Positions 12,886-25,300 of a DNA stretch of 64,000 nt are shown in pieces. How positions within the stretch are numbered: position 1 is the stretch's first letter; every line of letters starts with the position of its first letter. Position numbers and translations under genes: made by a program. The DNA comes from Trichoplax adhaerens (taxonomy: Eukaryota > Placozoa > Uniplacotomia > Trichoplacea > Trichoplacidae), in contig NW_002060943.1 in assembly GCF_000150275.1 (NCBI RefSeq), forward strand, positions 2,446,462 through 2,510,461. The letters are read 5' to 3'. The notes below the pieces were generated by a model, which made no database searches, was not told where the DNA came from, and worked only from the letters and a program-made list of their open reading frames with translations.

Positions 12886-15500
12886 TTCGAACGACGATCG
12901 TTAATTTCTAATAGGGATAAAAATTTGATTAATTCATATCAATCAATCTATTGAATAGATTTAGACTAGTTTAAAATAGATATTTCCTACTTACCGCTTA
13001 TTTATCAATTGAAAAAGGATAACATTTCGAATAGCTTTTCCTTCATATATTCAAGGATTGCTATGATATAGTTAGACAATCGTTCAATTAAACTCTTTCT
13101 CTCTTAGCTTCTCTTTTTCCCCTTTTCCTGTGGAATCAACTTAATAGTCACCATCAAAGTAGAAAATCCAAGTATAAAAAATGGATAGAAAACAATTATA
13201 TCCTTGGCCTATTCTACTAATCTACAAATTGATGACAATTAATTCCCTGAATCAATCGATCACTATAGTTACACTGACAGTTGCTTAAAGAAATAGTTCT
13301 GTTGATACTAATCAAGGCTAATCAACTGCAGTCATGTGATGGAGAAGAGTAAGATTTTTTAGAAGATTGTTTAATTATGCTTGTATCAGAGAGAATAATG
13401 ACATCGGTATCGAATTTTAATTATAGAGAAATTGATTATATTGCCTTTCAAATATCAAAAGATTGATTTTATTCAAATAGATCAATACGCTATGCTAGTT
13501 AATAAGACAATAGCTTTGATTCTATTAAAATATTGTTATATCAAGCTAACTATTGATTTCTTTTTACACTACATGTTTACGTTATAATATTATCAATAAC
13601 ATCGCAAGGTATCAGTTGAAATAACAATGATAATAATACACATATATCGACATTAGATAAAATAAATAACCTTTACCGTACATAGTATTAACTGAAAATT
13701 GATCGAAGTAGAAAATGAAGCACAAATCAAATACTGCACCCATTAATCTTTGATTCTGAACGATCACCACTTAGATAACAGTCGATATTAAGAATGTCAG
13801 CAATGCTAATCTACTATTCAATAGTGATATAAGTAAAATGATAGAAAATCTAAGTTGATCAAACGCCATTTAATGGAAAACGGGATGTCAATAGAGTAAT
13901 CCGAGATTTCTTAATAGATGACCATGGCTTGCAATGAGACACATTGATAATTGTAATGGACACATGTTCTTGATTTCATGTTTTCTTTCGAGATAAAAAT
14001 ATCTATTGGAGATAAAAGTTATAGTGTAAGGTAAGCTTTTCATTGGCGCTTTTCGTCGAGTTTGATTGCATGAACAGTTCTATCAATTCTTATATTGCCG
14101 GTAAAATACGTGTTCTAATCGCTTTCATAGAGAAATAGTTAGGCCTATTAGATTTATTGCTAAAGGGTAAAAGCATTAAAGATAAAGATGGAATGGAAGA
14201 AAACTTGTACTATTGATGACGTCTAGATATACAAATAGAATACTAGTTTAATCATGCCTAGATTTAGTATCATTTCGGAATTTGGAGATATTTTATGAAC
14301 AGAAAAATTTTATTCTACTTTGTCGGTGGAAGTTTTTCGTTTTCATTTCAACTGAGGTAAATGATAGTGAACTAACTTTATCACATTTATTCACTGCAAT
14401 TTTATTTATGTCTTGCATACAAAGATAAGTATCTGATCTTCCGTTCCACCTTGTTTCAAGGCATAATTTGCACCGCGCTTAGATTGATGCATACGAGAGT
14501 ATTAAGTCTGTTCTATTTCTAGGTTTGTTAAGTTATGATCAATAAATTTATTATAGCTAACTTGCAGCCTAATAATTAGCGATCAGTATAACACCTCATA
14601 TCTATTATTATCATGATAAATTACAATTAATTAATGAATAAATGAACTAGTTATTGACTATGTACCGGATTATACCATGAATTGGCGACAAGCAGTCTAT
14701 AAAATAATGCTAATAGTCCATAAAATTGATGTAGGACTGTTGTTTCAATTTAATACATGTCCTACAGTTCTCCTGTTTCTATTCTATTCAGCAAGCCATA
14801 AATTGTGATTATGCCGTTATTAAACTTACAGTATTGCAGCTGTCGCTATTTTTCTATTCTAATTTAAAAACTGAAAGAAATTTACACTTCGTAATTGAAT
14901 ATAAATGGTTTCATTGACATGCGAACGATTTGGGTATGTTAAAGTTCGAATAGAACACATGTTACGCTACTGGTGTTGCTGGAAACCCTGGCACATCTAA
15001 AATCTGTGTTAGTTAAGGAATTGCAAGTGAATAAAGTGATTTATATTAATAAATGCAGTACTTGCGTAATATTTCAATCTACCTTGGCCGCCATAAAGTA
15101 TAATCATGGTGCAGCCTAGGTGAAAGTCTAATAGTGATTATGGGTTGGCTCAGCGATCTTTCGGATATTCCTTGCTGTATTAATGCAATTTTAAAATTTT
15201 TTATCGATAGTGTATCTGTCGTGGAACTCAAGTAAAAATACTTCTAGCTGTCGCAAAATACTCATATTGATAAGTAGTGGCAGATTGAATGATAGTAAAC
15301 GAGCTGTATGTCTACTTTGTCATAAAATTACGTATATATTAGCAACCATTGTTGGTAGTTATTGCACAATGATTATTGCGGCAATTACCTGCAAATACTC
15401 TGTAAAAAGTGAGGCGGTATGCACGGTTTGTGCACGAATTTTAGCAATGTTTTGTTGCAGGAAATATTGTTGAGGACGATGAAATCGATATTGGACCTTC
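12886..15500. other. GPCR upstream region and gene-poor stretch
   Basis: No exon was recognised. The first few hundred bases are presumably the receptor's promoter and 5' UTR, but no clear TATA box or TACAGTA cluster is visible there. An ORF near 15210-15473 encodes a cysteine-rich chance-like peptide that abuts the next repeat array. Confidence 0.4.
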
Positions 15501-16740
15501 TTTTAATAACTCGAGGACGATTTATACGGACTGAGTTTCTCTGAAAAATTTTTGACGGTAGTGGGTAAAATTGCTGTTTATAACGGATCAGCCGATGCTG
15601 TGCAGTACTATAGTAGCTTCTTCAATGTTAGGTGTACTAGAGCGATAGCCTACGGCATAGTCTACACACCAATTTTAGTAATATTTACCGTTAGTTCTAC
15701 CAAATTTTGGCGATGATGATGAATTCGATATTAGAGTATTACGAGCTAAGAATAGTTCTCTCTTGCCATAAAGATTGAGATTGTGTTTTCGCATCTACAC
15801 TACTGTAAATTGAAATACCAATCAGTTGATATTTCTATGTAGACATATTTAAGGTTGAGCACAGTAAGGTCTCCAATCTCTCTATAAAATCACAGTCTAC
15901 TTTATTGTCGGCAAGGGCGCAGCTTACATGGCTTTAGGTACCTGAAACTGGTTTAACTATAATAGTTACTTCGTCTTTAAAAATGAATAAAATTAATGCT
16001 GTAAAGAATCTCCATTTGCACGGATTAAATACCATCTAATCTATTCCATTTACTGTGTCAGTATTAAATTAATCAATTCCTAATAGCACTTTAAGAAACA
16101 TATATTAGGCTATCTTACGAAGATATTCCATCTCCACTTAGAAATTGTACTTTCAACTTTGACATTTTTCGAGGTGATAGATACAATCTAGTTCAACTCG
16201 TTGCCAATTACTACTTTACTCTACCTAATCCTAAATTAAGCATTACTATCACATCAACTGTTGGGCACTAAAGTCATAGTGATACCGGCATATATCGAAC
16301 GTCACATGAAAATAATGTACATCCCACAAAAATTGACTTTCATGACAAACCACTCCTTTAACAACTATTTAACGATTCAGAGGGACTTTCTTCCTCTAAA
16401 ATAGATCGAAATAATTGGTTGTAGGTGGTAAAAATTGCTGTTTAGGACGGCTCAGCTGATGCTGTGCGTCATATATTTGTAAAAATGCGGGATGTAGGGA
16501 TGGTCTATGCCCGAGTTTTTACAATATTTAGTTTTACAAAATATTATGATGAGATATATACTATATTGAAAGCTCTAAAGCTCCCTTGGAACACGAATTG
16601 ACGATTCAGAGGGACTGGATTCCTTTCAAATAGGTGTTAAATATTCGATTCTATCGGCTAAAATTGCTATTTCTGACCGGCTTAGTCGATGTTCTTAAGG
16701 TGTACACTGTACAGCTACCCTGGTAAAATCACCTTTTGAG
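15500..16740. repeat. Decayed tandem or dispersed repeat, about 230-bp units
   Basis: The block TAAAATTGCTGTTTA...GAC/ACGG.TCAGC.GATGCTGTG recurs at about 15567, 16431 and, weaker, 16661. The linked phrase GACGATTCAGAGGGACT occurs at about 16373 and 16601 (228 bp apart), with a degenerate version near 15512. About 650 bp between the first and later copies is not obviously repeated. No ORF or terminal inverted repeat was seen. Confidence 0.55.
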
Positions 16741-17498
16741 GGGGGGAAATTAAATCATAAAGAATTTCGACAATCAAAAATTGCAAATCAAATCATGAAT
16801 CTGATTTACTTCTTAACAGAATTAAATCAAATCACCGAATTACATCTGAATTTTGGCATGGACAAATTTTTTCCAAGATAGCCTCCAAAATACCTTAGAT
16901 CAACATGGATAATCGACTCCTAGAGTATTGCATACAAATCATTCTATACTGTACAATGTGTGCATGCTGAAATCATACTGTAGCCTGTAAAACTGGTATT
17001 TCTTGTCACACAGGACTACAGTAGAAGAAGGCTTGGACTAGATTGAGCACACTTGGACGGACAGACGTTTCTCACGTCATCTCGTCAAAGTATTATGGCA
17101 AACACTTGGGATATGATAGTGTTTTAATATGCAGATGGTCGATTTTAAATTGATTCATTTTTTGGAAATGAAGTAAAACTATGCTGAATCTTATTGTCTG
17201 TTACTAAGTTCTGCTTGGATATAGTTATATAAGATCGTCGATGTTATTTAAATTAGTACTCGTGATTTAAAAAAACTGACACGGAAGATCCATATTACCG
17301 TGATTAGTTCATTATGATTAGCAAACTTCTGTATCTATTTTTCTGAATCACTTGCTCTAATTTTAGAAGGTTGATGACTTGATATAACTGTTTTGAAGCA
17401 GAAATTAGTAAAATAGATTAGATTTCAATATAGCGTTACTTAATTTAGAGAAATAAAGCGAATTACAGAATCGAACAGCCGCTTAATGTTGAACAAGG
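16741..17498. other. Spacer, nothing recognised
   Basis: AT-rich sequence between the 15.5-16.7 kb repeat and the promoter region of the RecQ helicase. It opens with a short G run. No coding segment is supported on either strand. Confidence 0.4.
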
Positions 17499-17640
17499 GT
17501 ACAGTATGTATAAACCATATCAGAGTTTCCTGTCCATCCATGTACATTGTACAGTACGGTATGACTGTGTCCTTACGCAATGTACTCTGACTGACTACTA
17601 GCTCTGTAGTGAGTACCCATACTGTACTACCTACCGTACT
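17499..17640. promoter_or_regulatory. GTACAGTAC-type palindrome cluster upstream of RECQL
   Basis: Contains GTACAGTA at 17499, GTACAGTAC at 17549 and ACTGTACTA at 17621, plus partial copies. It ends about 160 bp before the RECQL start codon. Similar clusters precede the other genes of the island. A regulatory role is inferred from position only. Confidence 0.4.
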
Positions 17641-17798
17641 CAAATAGTTGAACAACCGTAGTATAATCATCTTAGCAGACCACACCATCCATTGATCGAT
17701 TGGTAAATGCCGGCTAATGACGATAATATTGGTTGATCCATACTACATTGCTGATCCATTGAGCTCCATTAATCAGCATTACCTGGTTGCGTAGTAGT

Positions 17799-20700
17799 AT
17801 GGAAGCATTGCAAGAAATTCAGCAAGAGTTAAGCTCAATTGATGTTCAAGTGAAAAATTTGCTGGATAGAAAAGAGCAATTATTACAATTACAAGATCAA
17901 TTACAACAAGAAATTGTACAGCAAGCGAAATGGTCAGGTACGAATTGTTTATACTTTGCGTAGTCTAGTGTGGACGACAACATCTCCAAACTGGATGAAT
18001 ATTTTTTAATCTATCAATGATATCTTCCAGTTGTACAATATTTTTCTGTCTTGAGTATTGATTATACGCGATCGATCATAAACTACGAGCGTATCACGAT
18101 CTATAGTTTGTGATATGTTAATAAATAAATAATTATATATACGCGGATGTTGTTATATAGCTGATACTTTTGGGATATAACTATACGTACTCGTATAGGA
18201 TATCCAATTCAATCTTTTATAGTAAAAACAATCTACAATATCTACAGGAACAGTTAATAATGGCTACATCAAATGTGCAGTAAACATTGGCAGTTTTTGG
18301 TTATCCCAATGCATTAATTATAACATTATACTATATATTCGGATACATGCACGTACATATATATATACATATTACTATGTTAATATATACGTATACACAT
18401 ACTTAGCATTGCGCTACTAGATATACCATCTAGACTAGTAGTCCAACACTGATAAGTAGATCAGATGTGATCACACGGGCTACAGCACTCAATCTTGTCC
18501 GTAATTTTTCCTCCTTGAACTAAATAATACTCTTTATAAAAATCCGTCAGTACGTTCGAAAATTTACATGACTATAATAGATAGGATTATTCCTACATGT
18601 TGATATGGAAACATACATCCATAAATGAATGGAAAAATCTCATATACTGCATTACATTGTATCATACTGTAGCTTTTAATCGAATGACGAACGTGTACTC
18701 AAATGATTTTATTAATGAATTAGGTACCGATTGGAGCTCTGATAGCAATTTTACATGGTCTAATCAACTCTTGCAAATTAGCCGAGATACCTTCGGTATC
18801 GAAAATTTTCGCCAATACCAGCTGGAAGCGATGAATGTTACGTTATCTGAAATAGATTGTATACTGATTTTACCTACTGGGGCCGGAAAAAGCTTATGCT
18901 ATCAGATACCGGCTCTATTGAGTCAAGGTTTCACTCTGGTAATATCTCCTCTGGTATCGCTCATGCAAGACCAGGTAGATCGTTCTACAGTATCTTACCT
19001 ATTTGATTATTTTATACCAATTGTCTACTTCTTGATCTTTTCCTTGCTTGACTATGCCATGTAGCCAACATGAAGCAAAGTTAAAATAAGCTTTGTACCA
19101 GTAACGATGTCATAATAGATGTACAATTTTGGCTCTTACAGATTATTTCCTTAAAATTAAAAGGAGTTGAAGGCGTAGAGATGCTAAGTGCAGAAACTGA
19201 ACCTAGTCATACTAAGGCCGTTTATCAACGCATGTTATCTGACAACGAAGGGATTTTGAAGATATTATTTGTTACACCGGAAAAAATTGGTAAAAGTAAA
19301 CGATTTTTATCCAATTTAGAAAAGGCCAATAACTGCAATCGACTTGCCCGGATAGTCGTTGATGAAGTTCACTGCACAAGTCAATGGGGAAATGATTTTC
19401 GACCAGACTATAAAGCATTAGGTGTTCTCAAAAGACAATTCCCTTCAGTGCCTTTACTAGGTTTGACTGCTACTGCCAGCGAGGCTATTACTCAAGATAT
19501 TAAAACAATCCTGTCACTATCTACCTGCTGCATGATATTTCGCGGGTCAATGACGAGAGTGAATTTAATTTATGAGGTTTCGTAACTGTATTCTCAATTT
19601 AAATTTTAACTTTTAATCTCATTTACCATCACTTTAAAGTTAAACTACTACATATGTAATTGTTGTAATTAGGTAAGACAGAAGCCATCTAGTCACACTG
19701 ATACGATAAACGATATGGTCTCCTTAATTAACGACAAGTTCCGAAATCAATCAGGTTTATATTCAATATCTGTTGTGTTATTGTCCTAGTAAAATAGATC
19801 TCTAAAGGTATTAATGATGTTATCAAGGTATTATATACTGTTGTACCAGAAAGGAGAGTGAAACCGTTGCCAGTGATTTAGTATCAAAAGGGATTCATGC
19901 AGCTTTCTACCATGCCGATATGGAAATGTCCGAGCGCAGTTCCGTACATCGACACTGGATAGAAAACAAAGTTAACGTAAGTATGCAATACCCTTATTGG
20001 TCAACTATGTTTAATAGGAAATTGCGTATTTGGTACAGATATTTTATTAATAATATAATTTACTATTATGCGCATATATACACGACGCACATTCGCTTTC
20101 CTTTGAAATAGGTTATTGTTGGGACCATCGCTTTTGGTATGGGCATCGATAAGCCGGATGTTCGCTTTGTTATTCATCATACTATTAGTAAATCTATCGA
20201 AAATTACTATCAAGAGAGTGGTCGGGCTGGAAGAGATGGTCAGTTAGCGCGTTGCATTTTATATTATCGACCTTTAGATGCTTTTAAACTAAGTTGTATG
20301 GTGTTTATGGAGCAAACTGGTCAGAAAAATTTATATAAAATGTTACAGTACTGTAATAACATTAAAACTTGCAGACGGAAGCTAATTGCGGATCATTTTG
20401 TTGACAATATAGCCAGCTGTAATTGCTCAATTTGCGATACTTGTTCTAATTCTTCTAATGTGATATCATCGGATCAAAACGAAATATGTCACTTCATTTT
20501 ACGCACTATACAACAAGCAACTGACGGTGATGTCAATTTAACCCCTTTAAAAATTGTTAAAAATATACAAAAACATTTTAGTAACTTAGATATATTTATG
20601 ATAGAAAAAGTCATTGTTACCATGACACTGCGTGGCCTATTGAAAGAAAATCTTCATTTTACTCCTTATTCTACGATATGCTATTTAATAGCAGGTATGA

Positions 20701-20864
20701 AAGCATCCACAAGCAAGCAGGAGAATTTCAAATTTGTTGTAGATACTTTTGAAAATGCTAGTATGAAACGTCAAGCCCCAAAGGAAATTGCTCGTTCGTC
20801 AAGTAAAAAGCTAAAAAGACAAAATGCTGTTGTTGATGATCGAGATGTTGTAACCATTGATTAA
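17799..20864 (+). CDS. RECQL: RecQ1-type ATP-dependent DNA helicase (RECQL), 602 aa
   Basis: 3'-5' DNA helicase of the nucleus acting in replication-fork restart and repair. Six exons: 17799-17937, 18724-18974, 19142-19576, 19673-19754, 19828-19976, 20112-20864. Exon 1 encodes a Gln-rich coiled coil (residues 1-44) typical of RecQ1. Then come FRQYQLEAM (75-83), Walker A PTGAGKS (97-103), DEVH box (204-207) with [31 protein letters not shown], and motif [11 protein letters not shown] (386-394). The zinc module has Cys 439, 457, 460 and 463, followed by a winged-helix region with the RecQ1-like [10 protein letters not shown]. The tail ends in a basic SSSKKLKRQ. The N-terminal coiled coil, the [10 protein letters not shown] motif and the length (human 649) favour RECQL over BLM or WRN. 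Intron 4 is only 73 nt with an AAG acceptor. Confidence 0.95.
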
Positions 20865-22347
20865 CTCTCCTGTTCACTATTTGTTCTATATTGGTACATA
20901 TAAAGTTTATTTGGTAATAGTTAATACTACTGCGTTTGACCTCGGTAAAATGTATTCCTGTACGTTATTGAATATTTTCTAAAGATTGTAATCGTAATAT
21001 CCAAGCTTAATACTTGACGTGCTTACCGCACTTTGGAAATTGTATAGACCTATACCTTGTTCATTGATAACTGAATCGATTTCTATTATGTAGACGCCTT
21101 CGAAGTTTCAAATCTGATTACAGTTATTTATTCTTCCAGTTAATATATTGTATCGAAATTGATTTCTATTCCATGTCAAATTGTAACGTTCTCTTTTTGT
21201 ATCAATAGCCCCGCGTATTATTATTATCTATAAATTAAAAATTTCTCTGTTATAATATGGAATATGTTGTCATATTTTATTATCAACTTCTAGTTCATGT
21301 AATTAACAGATCGTGTTATGGATAGGTTGAAGCTTTAGAAAGTCAGTTTGTAGCATTTTTACGATTGTTTTTGATGCATACAACCGTTCCTTAGCTTGGT
21401 CCTATGCTTAAACGGATAGCTGATCAATCAACTTTTAACGTTCGAATACGTTTTCATTTTTAAGAACTTCTTATCTGCATGAAACATTTCGATTGAAAGC
21501 TTTCCACAGTCAGTTCTAAAAATTACTCAAAATTAGCAAGATTGATTACTGGAAAAGTAATCGTATCGTAGTCTGAGACCTCCTATGGATCATTGACTAA
21601 TCATTTACGCAGAAACTATATACGTAATTGCTTTATTCGCCTGAACCAACATAAAATAATTTCATTATAATATCTTATTCGAAAAGGGATTTGTATCATA
21701 CAATATTATTATTATCAACGTCTATGGTAACGGCTGATGAGTAATAAGAATTCTATAATGAACATATTAAAATAGCAAAGGTAAAAGATTACTAGGCAAG
21801 TAATCTATTAATCTATTAAAGTTTCGCTATAATAGAGAAATGTATTAATTTTAGCTTTAAAATACAATTCGTAACATTTCCTGATCTATCATAATAGAAC
21901 TACTTCTAGTAGCGTAATGGTATAACGCTAGCGATAGCGCTTTACCTCAAATCAAGTTGATGTGATACATCAGCATATAGCAAACTTTTCAAAGCATGTA
22001 AACTAGCTATGATCGTAACTGAAATTTTGATAGATTTATCGAGATAAAAATTTTAAATGTAAAGACAATTCAATTCGATCGTTTGCAAACGTACAATCCG
22101 ATAAAAATTTTACTTAGTTCTCTCTCGATGGAGTTGCAATATGGATATGTCAAAACTTGCAACACTTGAATAAATAGGTCTTTTTAATTTGTTTATAACT
22201 ACAGTACTTTAAATAAGCAATAATAATATTTAATTATATATAGAGACGAATGAAATCAATCTAGAAATCCATTGAAGTCAGCGCAAAATTATTCATTAGT
22301 ATTTTATCAAATTTTGGTTTTTTAATAACATGCAAAAAATTTCCTAT
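20865..22347. other. Convergent 3' flanks of RECQL and SCYL2
   Basis: About 1.5 kb between the two stop codons. No exon, RNA gene or repeat was recognised. It should contain both 3' UTRs; no consensus AATAAA stands out close to either stop codon. Confidence 0.45.
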
Positions 22348-25300
22348 CTAGCCAAAGATATCTTTTAAATCGACCATGTTCTGCGAAGTAACATTCTGAT
22401 TAATAGGTTGAGTTTGCGTTGTTGATTGTAGAGGTGGACGACCGTATGCAGACTGGGGAATTAAGGGTTGCATTGGTCTCTGAGGTCCCATTCCTGTAGG
22501 AGGCAGCTGCATGTTCGGACGTTGTAACGGCCGCTGCTGTTGAGATGCCATATTATTCATCATTTGATTAGGATTACCAGGGAATTGTTGCCTTACGTTG
22601 GGATTCTGCAGTTGATGGGGATTTGTTGGTCTAGTTGATGATATTGGCCCTCTTTGGCTGAATTGCTGCATCATAAATTGGTCTATATGTTGAGCTGGAC
22701 GATTCGGCATGATATTACCTTGTTGTTGTTGTTGAAAAGTGTTCGATGACATTGGTTGATTTGCGAAATTTTGATTTTGCGTATTAAATAAGGGAGGGCG
22801 TTCTCGAAATGATTGATCAAATGATTGAGATCGTTGGTTTAGAGTCGGACGGTTAGTATTAGATTGATTTGTCAACGGTTGTCTTGGTGCCCCCATACCA
22901 AAACTTCCAAATGAGTCATTTTGGCGTGACGGACGCATCACGCTTGAAGATAGTGGTGCTGCCATAACTGATGATGAATTAACATTAACGGTACTCGAGA
23001 CATTATTTGAATTCGATAAATTTGTGGCTTGGCTTGGAATTGAAGACGTATTAATATTCAGTGGATTACCTTGAGTATCATTAGCCGTTGGCATCCTAAA
23101 CCCTTGTTGCAAATTACTATTTTGCGTTGGAGGCGAAGTCTGCGGATTTTGAGGACGAACCAGCCGCATCGATCCTTGACTGAGATTTCCAGCCGGCGTA
23201 GGTTGTAAAGTCCCAACTGAAGAAAACGAAGCTTGCTGTGTTTCTCTTTGCAATGACTGCAATTGCTGCAATGTTTGTTTTTGTCTTAGCTGAGTAGGTG
23301 GTGTTGTCAATCTTTCACTACTGCTAGTGCTACTAGTGGAACTATTACGCTGATTTGTATTTCGCTGAGCAATGCTATATGGCTGTTGTTTCGCGGATGA
23401 CATAGAATTTGCAAGTACTGGTGGAGAGGATGGATGATTTGCAGGCATAGTCGGCTGCAAAATTCCTTGCTTCATTGTCATAGTTTGTCTAGTTTCATTT
23501 TGTTGCGCCTGTAAGTCATTTAATGATTTTTTTTGCTGTGGTATTGTGGATGATGTAACCTTATCACTAAGTTTGCCCTCAGATCCGTTTAGATTCAACT
23601 GCGTAGTACTGGTTGAATTCTTAGTTACAAAAGAAGAAGCTACAGAACTGGAAGAAGTAATTGGATCTAAAGATGGCAGGTCCTAGTATAGAAGTAAGAT
23701 TATTTCTTTAATTTAGCAGTGTATTACTAATCTAACGACTTCTTGAGCTTTAATAATTATGTATAACTGAAAACAATACCTGATTTGATGATGTAACATT
23801 TCCTAAATTTTTAGCATCTACAACAAGCAATACAGTTCGTTTTGTTAAAATATGGTACAAGGCAATATCTTTAAGCAATAAAGGCCTATACATTTTACCA
23901 ACCTGATCCATCCCATAATTTTTCTAATTTGTTTAACATACTATCAATTTGTTGTACAGCCTTATTGTCCTTTGCGTTATTTCCGATATTAATACTTGTT
24001 CTAAGTAAAAATATTATGATATCGAATCTTATTTGTGATCTAGCGAACTTCATTGTTATACCATAAAAATTGTCAAATATTGCTCTTACGCAGTTTCCTC
24101 CTGCATTTCGCCAAGCTGCTTCAATTTTGCAGATTGCTCAGATTCAATGCGTCCAAACATGTCTTTTAACAAATTGTTATACTGGCCAAACTGAAATGGT
24201 ATAGGATGATAGCTTTCAGAAAAACACTTGAGTAAAATTAAAAAAAAATGCAATACGTCAATTATATTGACTTCTAACCTGATTAGCATTGAGACACGAT
24301 TCGATGCACAACGGTGTCAGAAATGGAATGGCCACGCGAGCTAAGTGTTCCAGATCAAATCCAAGGCGTTTATGCTCAAAGGTAGTTTTATAAATTCCTA
24401 CATTGGCAAAAAGGATCGCTAGTTAATTGTCTATCATAACTAATTTAAATCCTTATAATTTTGCCTGGCATAAATTAAAAAACTTATTACTTATTCTAAA
24501 AGTTAGTGTAGTTTGCTAAATACTATCCTAATGCTAAAGAAAATCTGAATCCAGTTTGATTTCTGGAAGTTAATTCATAATATACGTAATACTGACTTCA
24601 ACTCTAACAGCAAGAGCTGATACATGTATAAAGGCATTAATTAACAATAAATCCATATGGAAAATGGCAGTTCATAAAACGTGAGAAAACACGAACGTAT
24701 TTAATGCCGACATTAGCTAGATTACTGGTTATTGTCCATAAATCATTTTCCAATCGTCAATTATTCTAATTTATTCCTTGTGTTATACAATTCCTCTATC
24801 TAAATTGCGTTGATAGGCACTTTCGCAAGAATAATAATAAATTACCCAGTATTGACATTAATACACCAGCTTCCCGGGATGGGATTTCTTGTAGCATTGG
24901 TAGGATTAAGTCCATCACCGTTAATTTATCAATGATCGGCAACATCTTTCCAAGACATACTAGACAGTTAATACGGACCTATGAGAAAAAATAGATAATA
25001 GCAAGATATTTACTGTACGTTTTAGGAATCTCCGACATAAAATTTTTGTTCCTTACGAAGCTTTATTTATTTTTTGCCTATCACTAACCGATAATGCTGT
25101 TGTATCCAGGCACAGAGCTTTGATTCTAGGAATGATATTATTTTTTATATATGAATATTCAATATTTTCAGTGTGGTTGGGAAGTATACTTAAACATATT
25201 TCCTGTGAATAAAAGATGCTATTTTAATTTGTGTAGTATAGATCATAATCTGAAGCTTTCCAGCAGTATGATTTAGGAATGACACTAAGTGCTCCTTCTG

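Noticed and set aside
18597-18723. Upstream in-frame Met and 42 codons before RECQL exon 2
   Set aside because: The reading is intronic. The acceptor at 18721-18723 and exon 1 at 17799-17937 supply the coiled coil expected for RecQ1 in the correct phase.
21900-21980. tRNA-like start (GTAGCGTAATGGTATAACGCTAGC)
   Set aside because: It resembles a tRNA D-arm, but no T-arm box B (GGTTCGANNCC) or acceptor pairing follows.
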